Shown in pieces: positions 54,021-61,497 of a DNA stretch of 64,000 bases; positions within the stretch are counted from its first letter, which is position 1, and each line of letters opens with the position of its first letter. The notes beneath the pieces were generated by a model, which saw only the letters and a list, made by a program, of their open reading frames with translations, had not been told where the DNA came from and ran no database searches. Position numbers and translations under genes: made by a program. This DNA is from Nodularia sp. NIES-3585 (GTDB taxonomy: Bacteria > Cyanobacteriota > Cyanobacteriia > Cyanobacteriales > Nostocaceae), in NCBI RefSeq assembly GCF_002218065.1, contig NZ_BDUB01000001.1, forward strand, positions 4,745,118 through 4,809,117, given 5' to 3'.

Positions 54021-54434
54021 TCAGATAGGCTCCTTTGAGGCGTGTTCTCATGAAGTTCATCATGGCTGATATGGCCGTTTGTAACTTCAATTATTTTCGG
54101 CAATAAGAGTTTTTTAGCAGAAAACTCGGATTCTGTGGGGGTTTTATTCTATATCTGACACAAAATGATATAGAAAACAACATAATTGTTAGTAAATCTT
54201 AACAAAGAATGCAGATTCTCTCACGTATTTGTAAATTCTGTTTACATCACTAAATAATTACTTGGTCATAAAATAACAAAAGACATTCAGTAAATTCAAC
54301 ATTTTATAGTTATATTTAACACTAGAAGCCTCAAGACTATGACAAAATAAAGCTATTAATTGGTAACTAATAATATATAATTAGGATATAAGATAGTTAA
54401 AATTTTTCCCTAAACATTCAATGAGGATATAACC
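54021..54434. promoter_or_regulatory. Divergent AT-rich region upstream of chlH
   Basis: About 415 bp without a supported gene separate the chlH start from a divergent Uma2 gene. Very AT-rich from 54180 on. The chlH promoter and leader should lie near 54020-54180, but no motif could be assigned firmly. Confidence 0.5.
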
Positions 54435-55010
54435 ATGAATGCTTTAACTGTCAATTTGAAATCAGTAATAGAAATGACTGATGAGCAGTTTTTTCAACTA
54501 TGTCAAAATAACCGGGAATTGAGATTTGAAAGAAATGCAAATGGGGAATTAATAATTATGCCACCAACGGGAGGAGAAACAGGAAATCGTAATGGAAGAA
54601 TCACTCAACAATTAATGAATTGGACTGATGCTGATGGTACTGGCATCGCTTTTGATTCTTCTACTTGTTTTAAATTACCAAATGGTGCAGATCGTTCTCC
54701 TGATGCTTCTTGGATCAAGTTAGCAAGATGGGATGCTTTAACTGATGAGCAAAAAGAAAAGTTTCCTCCGATTTGTCCTGATTTTGTGGTTGAATTACTT
54801 TCCCCAAGTGATAGTTTGAAAACTACACAGGAAAAGATGAAGGAATATATAGATAATGGTGTGCGTTTGGGTATATTAATTAATCGAAAATCTCGTCAGT
54901 TGGAGATTTATAGACCAGGAAAAGAGGTTGAGGTTTTGGAATTTCCTGCTACGGTTTCGGGTGAAGATGTTTTAAATGGTTTTGTGTTAAATTTGGAGAT
55001 GATTTGGTAA
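54435..55010 (+). CDS. Uma2-family (DUF820) putative nuclease
   Basis: A 191-residue protein with the complete Uma2 layout: MTDEQFFQLCQNNRELRFERNANGELIIMPPTGGETGNRN, GADRSPDASWIKLARW, PDFVVELLSPSDSLKTTQEKMKEYIDNGVRLGILINRKSRQLEIYRPG. The acidic and Lys residues of the PD-(D/E)xK-like core are in RSPDASW and FVVELLSPSD. This is the usual Uma2 of the 190-residue class and differs from the copy at 26299. The function is unknown. Confidence 0.92.
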   Translation: MNALTVNLKSVIEMTDEQFFQLCQNNRELRFERNANGELIIMPPTGGETGNRNGRITQQLMNWTDADGTGIAFDSSTCFKLPNGADRSPDASWIKLARWDALTDEQKEKFPPICPDFVVELLSPSDSLKTTQEKMKEYIDNGVRLGILINRKSRQLEIYRPGKEVEVLEFPATVSGEDVLNGFVLNLEMIW

Positions 55011-55123
55011 ATGTATTGGGGTAGCAAATATATTTTAATTAGATTGTCAGTATCCATGATATGACGTATTGTAACGCGCTTGCTTTGAAATATTAATGCT
55101 GGATTATTTAAATATAAAACCCT

Positions 55124-55774
55124 TTACTCATAACATAAATACTCAACCGTTAATATAAGTTCATCTATCCATTCAATTAATAAAGGCTGGCTTCTATTCA
55201 ATGGTAATGAAAGCAAAATTTGTGATGGTTTTAATAGATTAGAAATACCGTATTGAGAAGCAATTTGCATAGCTGCATATTCAGTTCGTTGATTTCTATG
55301 AGCATAAAAATTTCTGAAAGTGGGCAAATTTCTAAAAACGGTTAGTCCTCCAGAAAAACCTGATTGGATTTGAGTAATATTTGAACAACCAACATGATTG
55401 CATATAATCATGATAACATTTGGATCGTGCCAAGTAGGTTCATCTCGGCGATGCCAAATCCCAACATTGTTAGGAGTAGCAGAAGGTTTATATACTGGAA
55501 TAACCAAACCAATTGCATCATTAAAGTTAGCTATTGTTGTACTAATTGTGATTCTTGTACCACTCACGGTTTTAGCTGATAAGGCACAAGATAGATAAAA
55601 AGAACGAGAAAAATTACTCCACGTATTTAAGGTTTCTATGGTTATATAGGTTAAGAGGGTTTCAACCTCCCTATTTGAAGAAATAGATAGAATATTAGTT
55701 GATAACTTCTCTAGCCTAGTTAATTTTTTAATAGCTGCTTTCTGAAGTTTTATCAGGTTTTTATGTGGTCTCAT
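55124..55774 (-). CDS. HEPN-like putative RNase partner of the DUF262 protein
   Basis: A 216-residue, mostly helical protein. The segment TFRNFYAHRNQRTEY at about 152-166 carries Arg154 and His159 as R-x4-H, the catalytic signature of HEPN ribonucleases. An N-terminal coiled-coil-like helix (residues 7-35) precedes a central beta/helical insert with a paired Cys (CNHVGC). It starts on a TAATG overlap with the DUF262 gene stop, so it is translationally coupled. HEPN toxins cleave RNA and often pair with a partner that controls them. Assignment rests on the motif and context. Confidence 0.72.
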   Translation of the reverse strand: MRPHKNLIKLQKAAIKKLTRLEKLSTNILSISSNREVETLLTYITIETLNTWSNFSRSFYLSCALSAKTVSGTRITISTTIANFNDAIGLVIPVYKPSATPNNVGIWHRRDEPTWHDPNVIMIICNHVGCSNITQIQSGFSGGLTVFRNLPTFRNFYAHRNQRTEYAAMQIASQYGISNLLKPSQILLSLPLNRSQPLLIEWIDELILTVEYLCYE

Positions 55775-56823
55775 TAAACAATCTGTGGCTCTAGGGCTTT
55801 ACAAAAATATTGAAACCTTATCTCTCTATGTCCTTTAGTGGTAGTTGCCGAAGCTGCTTTAACAAAATTAGAATATTTGCTTTTATCTTCGATTGAGTTC
55901 TTATTTTCTAAAACCTCAGATAATTGACTCAGATTAAATAATACAATATCATCTGTAAAACCATGTTTTTTTTCAACACTTCTGACTTCCATTAACTTAG
56001 GATTTGGGTACAAATGATGTATGACTGATAATAACAAGGCATAAAAATTGTAAGATTTTACAATTGCAGTTCTATGTATTTCTTTCCATTTCAATATCCA
56101 ATAAAAGGCATTATCTATCTGTTGATTAATTTCTACCGAGTTTGGAAAATCGTCTTCATATTCTTTATATAATTTATCTAAGCCTGGATTAGAGAATCTT
56201 TCTACACCATATAAAAGTGTAAAAATAATATCAGATAAGAATTCTGCATCATCCATTCTACTTAGTTCTTTTTCAGAAAAAACACCAATATTCTTAAGTG
56301 TTTCTGCATATTTATTTGACAATTCTGTTATGAACCACTTAAAAGCTCCTTGAGATATCGCATATCGTTTTTCTTGAGCATTTAAAGGAACAGTATAAGA
56401 ATTCATGCGTTTAAAAGTCTGTCTAATCTCGTCGGGAGTAGCATTAATAAAACTATCTATACCTAATTGATAGTTTAAGAATTTGCTTTGATCTTCTTCT
56501 TCTAACTGTGAAAATTTATAACCTCTGAACTGGCTATTGCCAGATATTTTAAATTCATCATTATAAAATGATAATATAGTCGTGCTTCTTTGTTGTCCAT
56601 CTACAATTTCTTTAGTTGTTTTTCTAGTTTTTAAATCCGTTACTTGGTATATATATAGTTTAGGAATAGGGAAACCTAAAATTAAAGTGTCAATAAAATA
56701 AGACTTGGCTGCTGGAGGCCAAATTTTTCCTGATCTTTGATAATCATGATTGACTATAATTTTTTTCTCTTTCATTTGTTGACAATATTCTGATATGGTC
56801 ATATTGGTTATAACAACTTGCAT
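55774..56823 (-). CDS. DUF262 (GmrS N-terminal/ParB-like) protein
   Basis: The ATG at 56821-56823 has GGAG upstream and gives 349 residues. The DUF262 signature is clear: DYQRSGKIWPPAAKSYFIDTLILGFPIPKLYIYQ at about 27-60, then EIVDGQQRSTTILSFYNDEF (72-91), with the DGQQR box typical of the ParB-related NTP-binding/nuclease superfamily found in the GmrSD restriction system. The C-terminal half is helical. The expected DUF1524 HNH nuclease half is absent, and instead the next gene encodes an R-x4-H HEPN protein. The gene pair is likely a conflict module; the mechanism is not known. Confidence 0.88.
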   Translation of the reverse strand: MQVVITNMTISEYCQQMKEKKIIVNHDYQRSGKIWPPAAKSYFIDTLILGFPIPKLYIYQVTDLKTRKTTKEIVDGQQRSTTILSFYNDEFKISGNSQFRGYKFSQLEEEDQSKFLNYQLGIDSFINATPDEIRQTFKRMNSYTVPLNAQEKRYAISQGAFKWFITELSNKYAETLKNIGVFSEKELSRMDDAEFLSDIIFTLLYGVERFSNPGLDKLYKEYEDDFPNSVEINQQIDNAFYWILKWKEIHRTAIVKSYNFYALLLSVIHHLYPNPKLMEVRSVEKKHGFTDDIVLFNLSQLSEVLENKNSIEDKSKYSNFVKAASATTTKGHREIRFQYFCKALEPQIV

Positions 56824-56984
56824 CAATACTGACTCCTTAAAATATCCATAAGTCTAGATTATAAAATATTCTCAGCCTATTTAAGAAATAAGAAAGTATA
56901 TTTTAGTTAAAACAACAACTTAGTTGGTTAATCCCAAATATGTTTTAGTATAATTTAATTATCCTTAACTAAGTTTGGGGTGTG

Positions 56985-57375
56985 GGGGATGCGATCGCTG
57001 TTTGGAATGTGGAGGAGGTGCGATCGCCGAAAATTGGGGTGGTTGTGTGCGATAGCGAAGCGCTGACTTGTCAGTTCGCTGTTTGGGGATGTTGGGAGTG
57101 CGATCGTTTAAAATTAGGGTGGTTGTGTGCGATAGCGAAGCGCTGACTTGTCAGTTCGCTGTTTGGGGATGTTGAGGTGCGATCGTTTAAAATTAGGGGG
57201 TTGTGAGCGATCGCTGTTTTGGGAAGTTGGGAGTGCGATCGCGTTTGGGGATGTTGGGGTGCGATCGGTTTTGGGATGTGGGAGTGCGATCGTTTAAAAT
57301 TGGGGTTGTGTGCGATAGCGAAGCGCTGACTTGTCAGTTCGCTGTTTTGGGATGTGGGAGAGCGATATTTCATTA
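56985..57375. repeat. HIP1-rich repeat array upstream of the RelE module
   Basis: The unit (tttaaaattggggttgtgtgcgatagcgaagcgctgacttgtcagttcgctgttt, with gggagtgcgatcg between) recurs several times, with the block gcgctgacttgtcagttcgctg at about 57060, 57140 and 57325. It is not coding: one minus-strand frame (57071-57442) is only low-complexity repeats. The same phrases recur at 57960-58230 and, inverted, at about 45205. Confidence 0.9.
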
Positions 57376-57433
57376 TTAGCAAAGCTACAAGAGAAATACT
57401 AAAATAAATAAAGTAATTCAGTTGACAGCATTT

Positions 57434-57670
57434 ATGCAACAAATTAACACATTTGAAGAAGTTCTCAATCTAGTGACTGACCTACCACTTGATCAACAAG
57501 AACTACTAATTAGTATCCTACAACGTCGAATAGCTCATATGCGACGAAAAGAATTAGCAAGTTCATCACAGCAAGCACTAGCTGAATTTAGAACTGGTAA
57601 TCTTAAACCTCAAACCGCAACTGAAGCGATCGCTGAGTTGAGAACTTACTTAAACACTAATGAAACATAA
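57434..57670 (+). CDS. Antitoxin of RelE/YafQ-like module
   Basis: The ATG at 57434 (preceded by an in-frame TTG at 57422) gives 78 residues: QQINTFEEVLNLVTDLPLDQQELLISILQRRIAHMRRKELASSSQQALAEFRTGNLKPQTATEAIAELRTYLNTNET. The LPLDQQELLISILQRRI helix is typical of antitoxins in this cyanobacterial TA class. It overlaps the toxin start by one base (TAATG), indicating coupled translation. Confidence 0.87.
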   Translation: MQQINTFEEVLNLVTDLPLDQQELLISILQRRIAHMRRKELASSSQQALAEFRTGNLKPQTATEAIAELRTYLNTNET

Positions 57671-57954
57671 TGAGAAAACTGGTTCTTACTTCTCGCTTCA
57701 AGCGGTCTTTGCGAAAGTTCATCAAACATGATCAGAATTTACAAGCACGTATTGAGGAAACATTGCAGCAAATGGAAACAGATTTATTTGCTGCTAGTCT
57801 TGCTACCCATCAGTTAAAAGGTGAGTTTGATGGTTTACGTGCTTGTTCCTGTGGATATGACTGTCGGATTATTTTCTCTATAGAAAAAGATGATGAAACT
57901 GGTGAAGAAATAGTGGTTCTTTTAAATATAGGTTCTCATGATGATGTCTACTAA
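57670..57954 (+). CDS. RelE/YafQ-type mRNA interferase toxin
   Basis: A 94-residue protein with a RelE-like fold: LVLTSRFKRSLRKFIKHDQNLQARIEETLQQMETDLFAASLATHQLKGEFDGLRACSCGYDCRIIFSIEKDDETGEEIVVLLNIGSHDDVY. The Arg of RACSCGYDCRIIF and the final GSHDDVY are family-typical catalytic-region residues. It would cleave mRNA at the ribosome A site. The module is intact and is flanked on both sides by the HIP1-rich repeats. Confidence 0.87.
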   Translation: MRKLVLTSRFKRSLRKFIKHDQNLQARIEETLQQMETDLFAASLATHQLKGEFDGLRACSCGYDCRIIFSIEKDDETGEEIVVLLNIGSHDDVY

Positions 57955-58230
57955 AAGAGAGCGATCGCACTCTAGGAATACGTTGGAATAGCGATTGCTT
58001 AAAATTGGGGTAGTTGTGAGCGATCGCTGTTGGGATGTTGGGGTGCGATAGCGCAAGCGCTGACTTGTCAGTTCGTTTTTGGGATGTGGGAGTGCGATAG
58101 CGAAGCTGACCGAAGGTATCGCTGTTTTGGGATATTGGGAGTGCGATCGTTTAAAATTGGGGTGTTTGTGAGCGATAGCGCAAGCGCTGACTTGTCAGTT
58201 CGCTGTTTGGGAATAAGTTGGGAGAGCGAT
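57955..58230. repeat. HIP1-rich repeat array downstream of the RelE module
   Basis: About 270 bp of the same repeat vocabulary as 56985-57375 (gcgctgacttgtcagttcg at about 58058 and 58188, ttgggagtgcgatcg, tttaaaattgggg). The frames across it are low complexity. It ends just before the DUF433 gene. Confidence 0.88.
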
Positions 58231-58280
58231 CGCTTCCAAAAGAGTGTAATCATAGAAGAAGCAAGTGATGAGAAAAGATA

Positions 58281-58526
58281 ATGCAAAAGCAGCTTAAACA
58301 AATAATTGTATCCGATCCAAAAGTGATGATGGGAAAACCTGTAATTGCTGGTACACGCATTACAGTTGAGTTAATTTTAGAAAAATTAGCTGCTGGTGAA
58401 ACCTCAGAACAAATCTTAGAATCACATCCTCGACTGACACCGGAAGCAATCCCAGCAGCTTTAGCATTTGCGGCTGAGGCTTTACGATATGATGTAATTT
58501 ATCCAATTGTTGAAAAAGCATCTTGA
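58281..58526 (+). CDS. DUF433 antitoxin
   Basis: An 81-residue protein: QLKQIIVSDPKVMMGKPVIAGTRITVELILEKLAAGETSEQILESHPRLTPEAIPAALAFAAEALRYD. This is a full DUF433 helix-turn-helix protein (MGKPVIAGTRITVELILEKLAAGE is diagnostic). DUF433 usually pairs with a DUF5615 PIN-like toxin. Here the toxin start overlaps the stop (TTGA) but the toxin is truncated (see 58523-58654), so this antitoxin probably has no working partner. Confidence 0.9.
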   Translation: MQKQLKQIIVSDPKVMMGKPVIAGTRITVELILEKLAAGETSEQILESHPRLTPEAIPAALAFAAEALRYDVIYPIVEKAS

Positions 58527-58654
58527 ACTTTCTAGCAGACGAGAATCTAGATAAGCAAATTGTTGACCGTTTGCGCCAAGATGGCCATTTTGTTTGGTAC
58601 GTTGCGGAAATGGAACGGGGTATTTCCGATTTGTCATTGTTATCGAGAAAATGA
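58523..58654 (+). pseudogene. N-terminal remnant of a DUF5615 toxin
   Basis: A TTG start overlaps the DUF433 stop. The frame reads NFLADENLDKQIVDRLRQDGHFVWYVAEMERGISDLSLLSRK and then stops at 58652-58654. The first about 36 residues are a normal DUF5615 start (FLADEN, catalytic Asp/Glu). The remaining domain, including the distal acidic residues, is missing. The sequence then continues in another frame as the end of a BrnT toxin, so a deletion joined two toxin genes. Confidence 0.85.
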
Positions 58655-58727
58655 TACAATAATTCGGATTATTTCAGCTAGAAAAGCAAATAAACTAGAA
58701 CAAAAACAATATCAGGAGTTCCTATGA
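58644..58727 (+). pseudogene. C-terminal remnant of a BrnT toxin
   Basis: In the +1-shifted frame the sequence reads RENDTIIRIISARKANKLEQKQYQEFL, then a stop at 58725-58727. RIISARKA is the typical C-terminus of BrnT toxins. The remaining two thirds of BrnT are missing. Its stop overlaps the ATG of the following BrnA-like antitoxin (ATGA), as in intact brnT-brnA operons. Confidence 0.85.
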
Positions 58728-58939
58728 GAGAAAATTATGATTTTTCTAAATCCGTCAAAAATCCCTATTCTAAACAATTAAAAGAACAAGTTACAATTGA
58801 TTTAGAAAAGGATATTATTCAATACTTTGAAGAAATAGCTCAAGAAACAGGTATTTCTTATTTGAATTTGATTAATCTGTATTTGCGTGAGTGTATGGAA
58901 AATAAACGCAAATTATCGTTAATGGAAAGCAACAATTAA
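58724..58939 (+). CDS. BrnA-like antitoxin
   Basis: A 71-residue protein: RENYDFSKSVKNPYSKQLKEQVTIDLEKDIIQYFEEIAQETGISYLNLINLYLRECMENKRKLS. The first half has the SVKNPYSKQLKEQVTI strand and the second an amphipathic helix, as in BrnA ribbon-helix-helix antitoxins (often called CopG-like). It is intact while its toxin (58644-58727) is reduced to a C-terminal remnant. It could repress its own promoter, but no brnT is left to neutralise. Confidence 0.87.
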   Translation: MRENYDFSKSVKNPYSKQLKEQVTIDLEKDIIQYFEEIAQETGISYLNLINLYLRECMENKRKLSLMESNN

Positions 58940-59076
58940 TCGCCATTTAGGAATAAGTTGGGAGTGCGATCGCCCCTATTGCTAAGGTGCGTTAAATTTC
59001 ATTAATGAACTTTTTGTAGGCGTTGCTGATTTCATGTATGAAAATGATATTACGTGATTTCAAAACCCCATGACTA

Positions 59077-60321
59077 ATGACTAAACCAGTTGATATTGTG
59101 ATTCTCTCGAATGGCCCTGGTGAGGTGACTACTTGGGTGCGTCCTGTTGTTAAGGCTTTACGGCAAGAACTGGGGGATGATCCTGCTGTGGTGAGGATTT
59201 CTGTGGTTTTGTCTCCTTGTCCAAATGCTACGGGTAAGGAAGGGGCGATCGCTCTTTCATATCCAGAAGTGGATAGAGTACAATCAGCAGAGCATTTTTG
59301 GCAGTTTCTCCTGTGGGGAAAGACATTTGAGAATTGGGAATGGCGCGATCGCGGTGTGGTAGTCTTCTTAGGTGGTGATCAAATTTTTCCGGTAGTCATT
59401 GGTAAAAAACTGGGTTATCGCACAGTGGTTTACGCTGAATGGGATGCACGTTGGCATAACTGGATTGACCGTTTTGGCGTAATGCAGGCCAAAGTTGCTG
59501 CAAAAGTTTCCCCAAAATATGCTCACAAATTTACAGTTGTGGGAGATTTGATGCTGGAGGCGCAGAAACTTGAGCAAGTTATAACTCCTGACTCCTCACT
59601 CAGCACTGAAATAATTGGTTTACTTCCGGGGTCGAAAGCCGCAAAATTATCCCAAGGTGTACCATTATCCTTAGCGATTGCTGAATATATTCACGCAAAA
59701 AGACCCCAAACCAGATTTGTGATTCCCGTTGCGCCGACATTGGATTTACAAACTTTAGCGAGTTTTGCCGATACACAGAAAAACCCTTTTGTCAATATAT
59801 TTGGGGGTTTGTCGGCTAGTTTAGTTGAATCTGAGCATCCCGTGCTGAAAACTGAAACGGGTTTGTGTTTGGAATTGTGCAGAGAACATCCCGCCCATGA
59901 ATTATTATCCCAATGTCGGATTTGTTTAACCACCGTAGGCGCAAACACAGCTGAACTCGGTGCTTTGGCTGTACCGATGATTGTGATGATACCGACACAA
60001 CAACTTGATGCGATGCGTTCTTGGGATGGTTTACCGGGATTGTTAGCTAATTTACCTGGGGTAGGTTCTACTTTTGCTAAGGTAATTAACTCGCTGGTAT
60101 TAAGTCGCAAAGGTTTATTAGCATGGCCGAATATCTGGGCTAAAGAGGAGATAGTACCAGAACTGGTGGGCAAACTCCAGCCGCAAGAGGTGGCAGAAAT
60201 GGTTTTAGACTTTTTGGATCATCCACAGAGATTAGAAGCAATTAGGGCGAAATTACGCAGTGTTAGGGGAGAAAGTGGTGCAGCCCAAAAGTTAGCCAGT
60301 TTAGTGTGTGAAATCTTGTAA
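59077..60321 (+). CDS. LpxB-like lipid-A-disaccharide-synthase-related glycosyltransferase
   Basis: A 414-residue protein related to LpxB. Blocks: VDIVILSNGPGEVTTWVRPVVKALRQEL at the start, VVFLGGDQIFPVVIGKKLGYRTVVYAEWDARWHNWIDRFGVMQ, IIGLLPGSKAAKLSQGVPLSLAIAEYI (the typical LLPGS motif), and a C-terminal TTVGANTAELGALAVPMIVMIPTQ. These fit the GT-B fold of glycosyltransferase family 19, but the overall sequence is the divergent cyanobacterial branch whose acceptor is not established. The ATG is preceded by the repeat phrase actaatgactaa. Confidence 0.85.
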   Translation: MTKPVDIVILSNGPGEVTTWVRPVVKALRQELGDDPAVVRISVVLSPCPNATGKEGAIALSYPEVDRVQSAEHFWQFLLWGKTFENWEWRDRGVVVFLGGDQIFPVVIGKKLGYRTVVYAEWDARWHNWIDRFGVMQAKVAAKVSPKYAHKFTVVGDLMLEAQKLEQVITPDSSLSTEIIGLLPGSKAAKLSQGVPLSLAIAEYIHAKRPQTRFVIPVAPTLDLQTLASFADTQKNPFVNIFGGLSASLVESEHPVLKTETGLCLELCREHPAHELLSQCRICLTTVGANTAELGALAVPMIVMIPTQQLDAMRSWDGLPGLLANLPGVGSTFAKVINSLVLSRKGLLAWPNIWAKEEIVPELVGKLQPQEVAEMVLDFLDHPQRLEAIRAKLRSVRGESGAAQKLASLVCEIL

Positions 60322-60325
60322 GTTA

Positions 60326-60384
60326 GCCCTGGCGACTAGAAGTCGCGGCTACACAGACAAAACCCACCTGCGTGGGTTGAAAAG
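60326..60384. repeat. 59-bp dispersed repeat, tandem copy 1
   Basis: gccctggcgactagaagtcg...tgaaaag matches 60411-60469 at 57 of 59 positions. It contains a near-palindrome acccacctgcgtgggt. The family recurs at 6923 and, diverged, around 30240. Confidence 0.9.
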
Positions 60385-60410
60385 CGAATTCATTCGCCTA
60401 ATTTCTATAA

Positions 60411-60550
60411 GCCCTGGCGACTAGAAGTCGCGGCTACACAGACGAAACCCACCTACGTGGGTTGAAAAGCCGTAGTTTCTATTTAGTCCGCGCAGGCGGA
60501 CTTTCTTTGTGTAGTAGCGTTCGCCTTTGGCGTTGCGTTAGCAATATTCA
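60411..60550. repeat. Dispersed repeat, tandem copy 2 with long tail
   Basis: The first 59 bp copy the unit at 60326. The tail adds a tagtccgcgcaggcggact hairpin and the block gcgttcgcctttggcgttgcgttagcaatattc, in the same order as at 6923-7080. Confidence 0.88.
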
Positions 60551-60585
60551 TTCGCCTAAAACTTTTAAATCTTTTAATGTAGGGT

Positions 60586-60972
60586 TCAATCGGGAAAACT
60601 GGCGTTCTGTCGTCCCAGTTCATAAATACCAGAAATAATACAAGCCATGATACCGAGGCTGATTCCCCAACTGCGTCCTAAGCTAATTTCTATCAGCCAG
60701 TTGGATAAAGCGCCAATTAATAGAAAAGGGAGGATGCTAAATAGTGAGGCGTAAAAAGCGTTTTGGGATTCTCTGGCTTCCCGTGTCTTTTCAAATTCGG
60801 TTTGGCTGGTGTAAAGCGATCGCTCGGCAAAATTAAACCAGCGATTTAGTTGCTCAATGATTTTCTCACGCAGTGACGAAAAAGCGAAGTACAGCGCCAA
60901 TGACCACACACTCGCACCAGCGATCGCTACTGTGTTTAGCTCAAAACGAAAAGGGAAAATTTCAGTGATCAT
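60586..60972 (-). CDS. Small membrane protein of unknown function
   Basis: A 128-residue protein with two to three membrane segments (TVAIAGASVWSLALYFAF, FYASLFSILPFLLIGALSNWLI, SWGISLGIMACIISGIY) and a charged helical linker. No catalytic motif is visible and no family was recognised. The ATG is at 60970-60972. It lies alone between the dispersed repeats and the TnpB element. It is a clear frame but the function is unknown. Confidence 0.7.
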   Translation of the reverse strand: MITEIFPFRFELNTVAIAGASVWSLALYFAFSSLREKIIEQLNRWFNFAERSLYTSQTEFEKTREARESQNAFYASLFSILPFLLIGALSNWLIEISLGRSWGISLGIMACIISGIYELGRQNASFPD

Positions 60973-61497
60973 AGCTTGGGGATGTTCTGCAAATGGCCAA
61001 GTTAACTATAAATTGGCCTTTTAAGCAATTTTAATCAAAAAAGCTCACAGATTTCTTGGTCTTGCCAACTCTCTTGGTTATAAAATATAGAACCTCACCC
61101 CCAACCCCTATCCTTACTAAGGAGAGGGGAGAGTTAGACGCAAGTCACAGAGGGGTTTTTGTAGAATCAAATCAGAAGATTTAGGGCAGATGAGGGGCTT
61201 GCCACTGCAATCATTTATGACATAAGAGAATTACAATTTTGGTGATTGATTCCTGTGGCTAGGTATCAATCAATTAGGCGATCGCTGTATACTATACGGA
61301 ACTGCGATCGCTTCCCTCACCAAAATTTACTGTTCTTTACCGTTAGTTGGCGCTGGTGTTTTACAAACTAGTCGGTAAGCGTAAAGCTCAGTCACTTTAG
61401 TGCTGAGATATAAGCGACTCGTGCGGTTTTAACCGCATTCAATCTTTCTAGGCTAATTTACTCCAGTGATGGTAGTATAAGATGGGAGGTAGAAAAA
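60973..61497. other. TnpB upstream region (probable left end of the TnpB element)
   Basis: No gene is supported. The sequence carries the common cctcacccccaacccctatcc repeat (about 61094), the repeat cagtcactttagtgctga (about 61390-61407) and the hairpin gcggttttaaccgc (61420-61433). These resemble the subterminal hairpins at the left end of IS200/IS605-type elements upstream of tnpB, so the left end is probably here. It cannot be placed exactly. Confidence 0.5.

Noticed and set aside
57071-57442. 123-residue frame on the minus strand with repeated PNFKRSHSH-type sequence
   Set aside because: It is a read-through of the HIP1-rich repeat array. The repetition follows the DNA unit, not a protein unit, and no start or ribosome binding site supports it.
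58523-58654. Reading the 43-codon frame as a complete small toxin
   Set aside because: The frame ends at a junction with a BrnT C-terminus, and the DUF5615 domain is cut in the middle, so it is a remnant.
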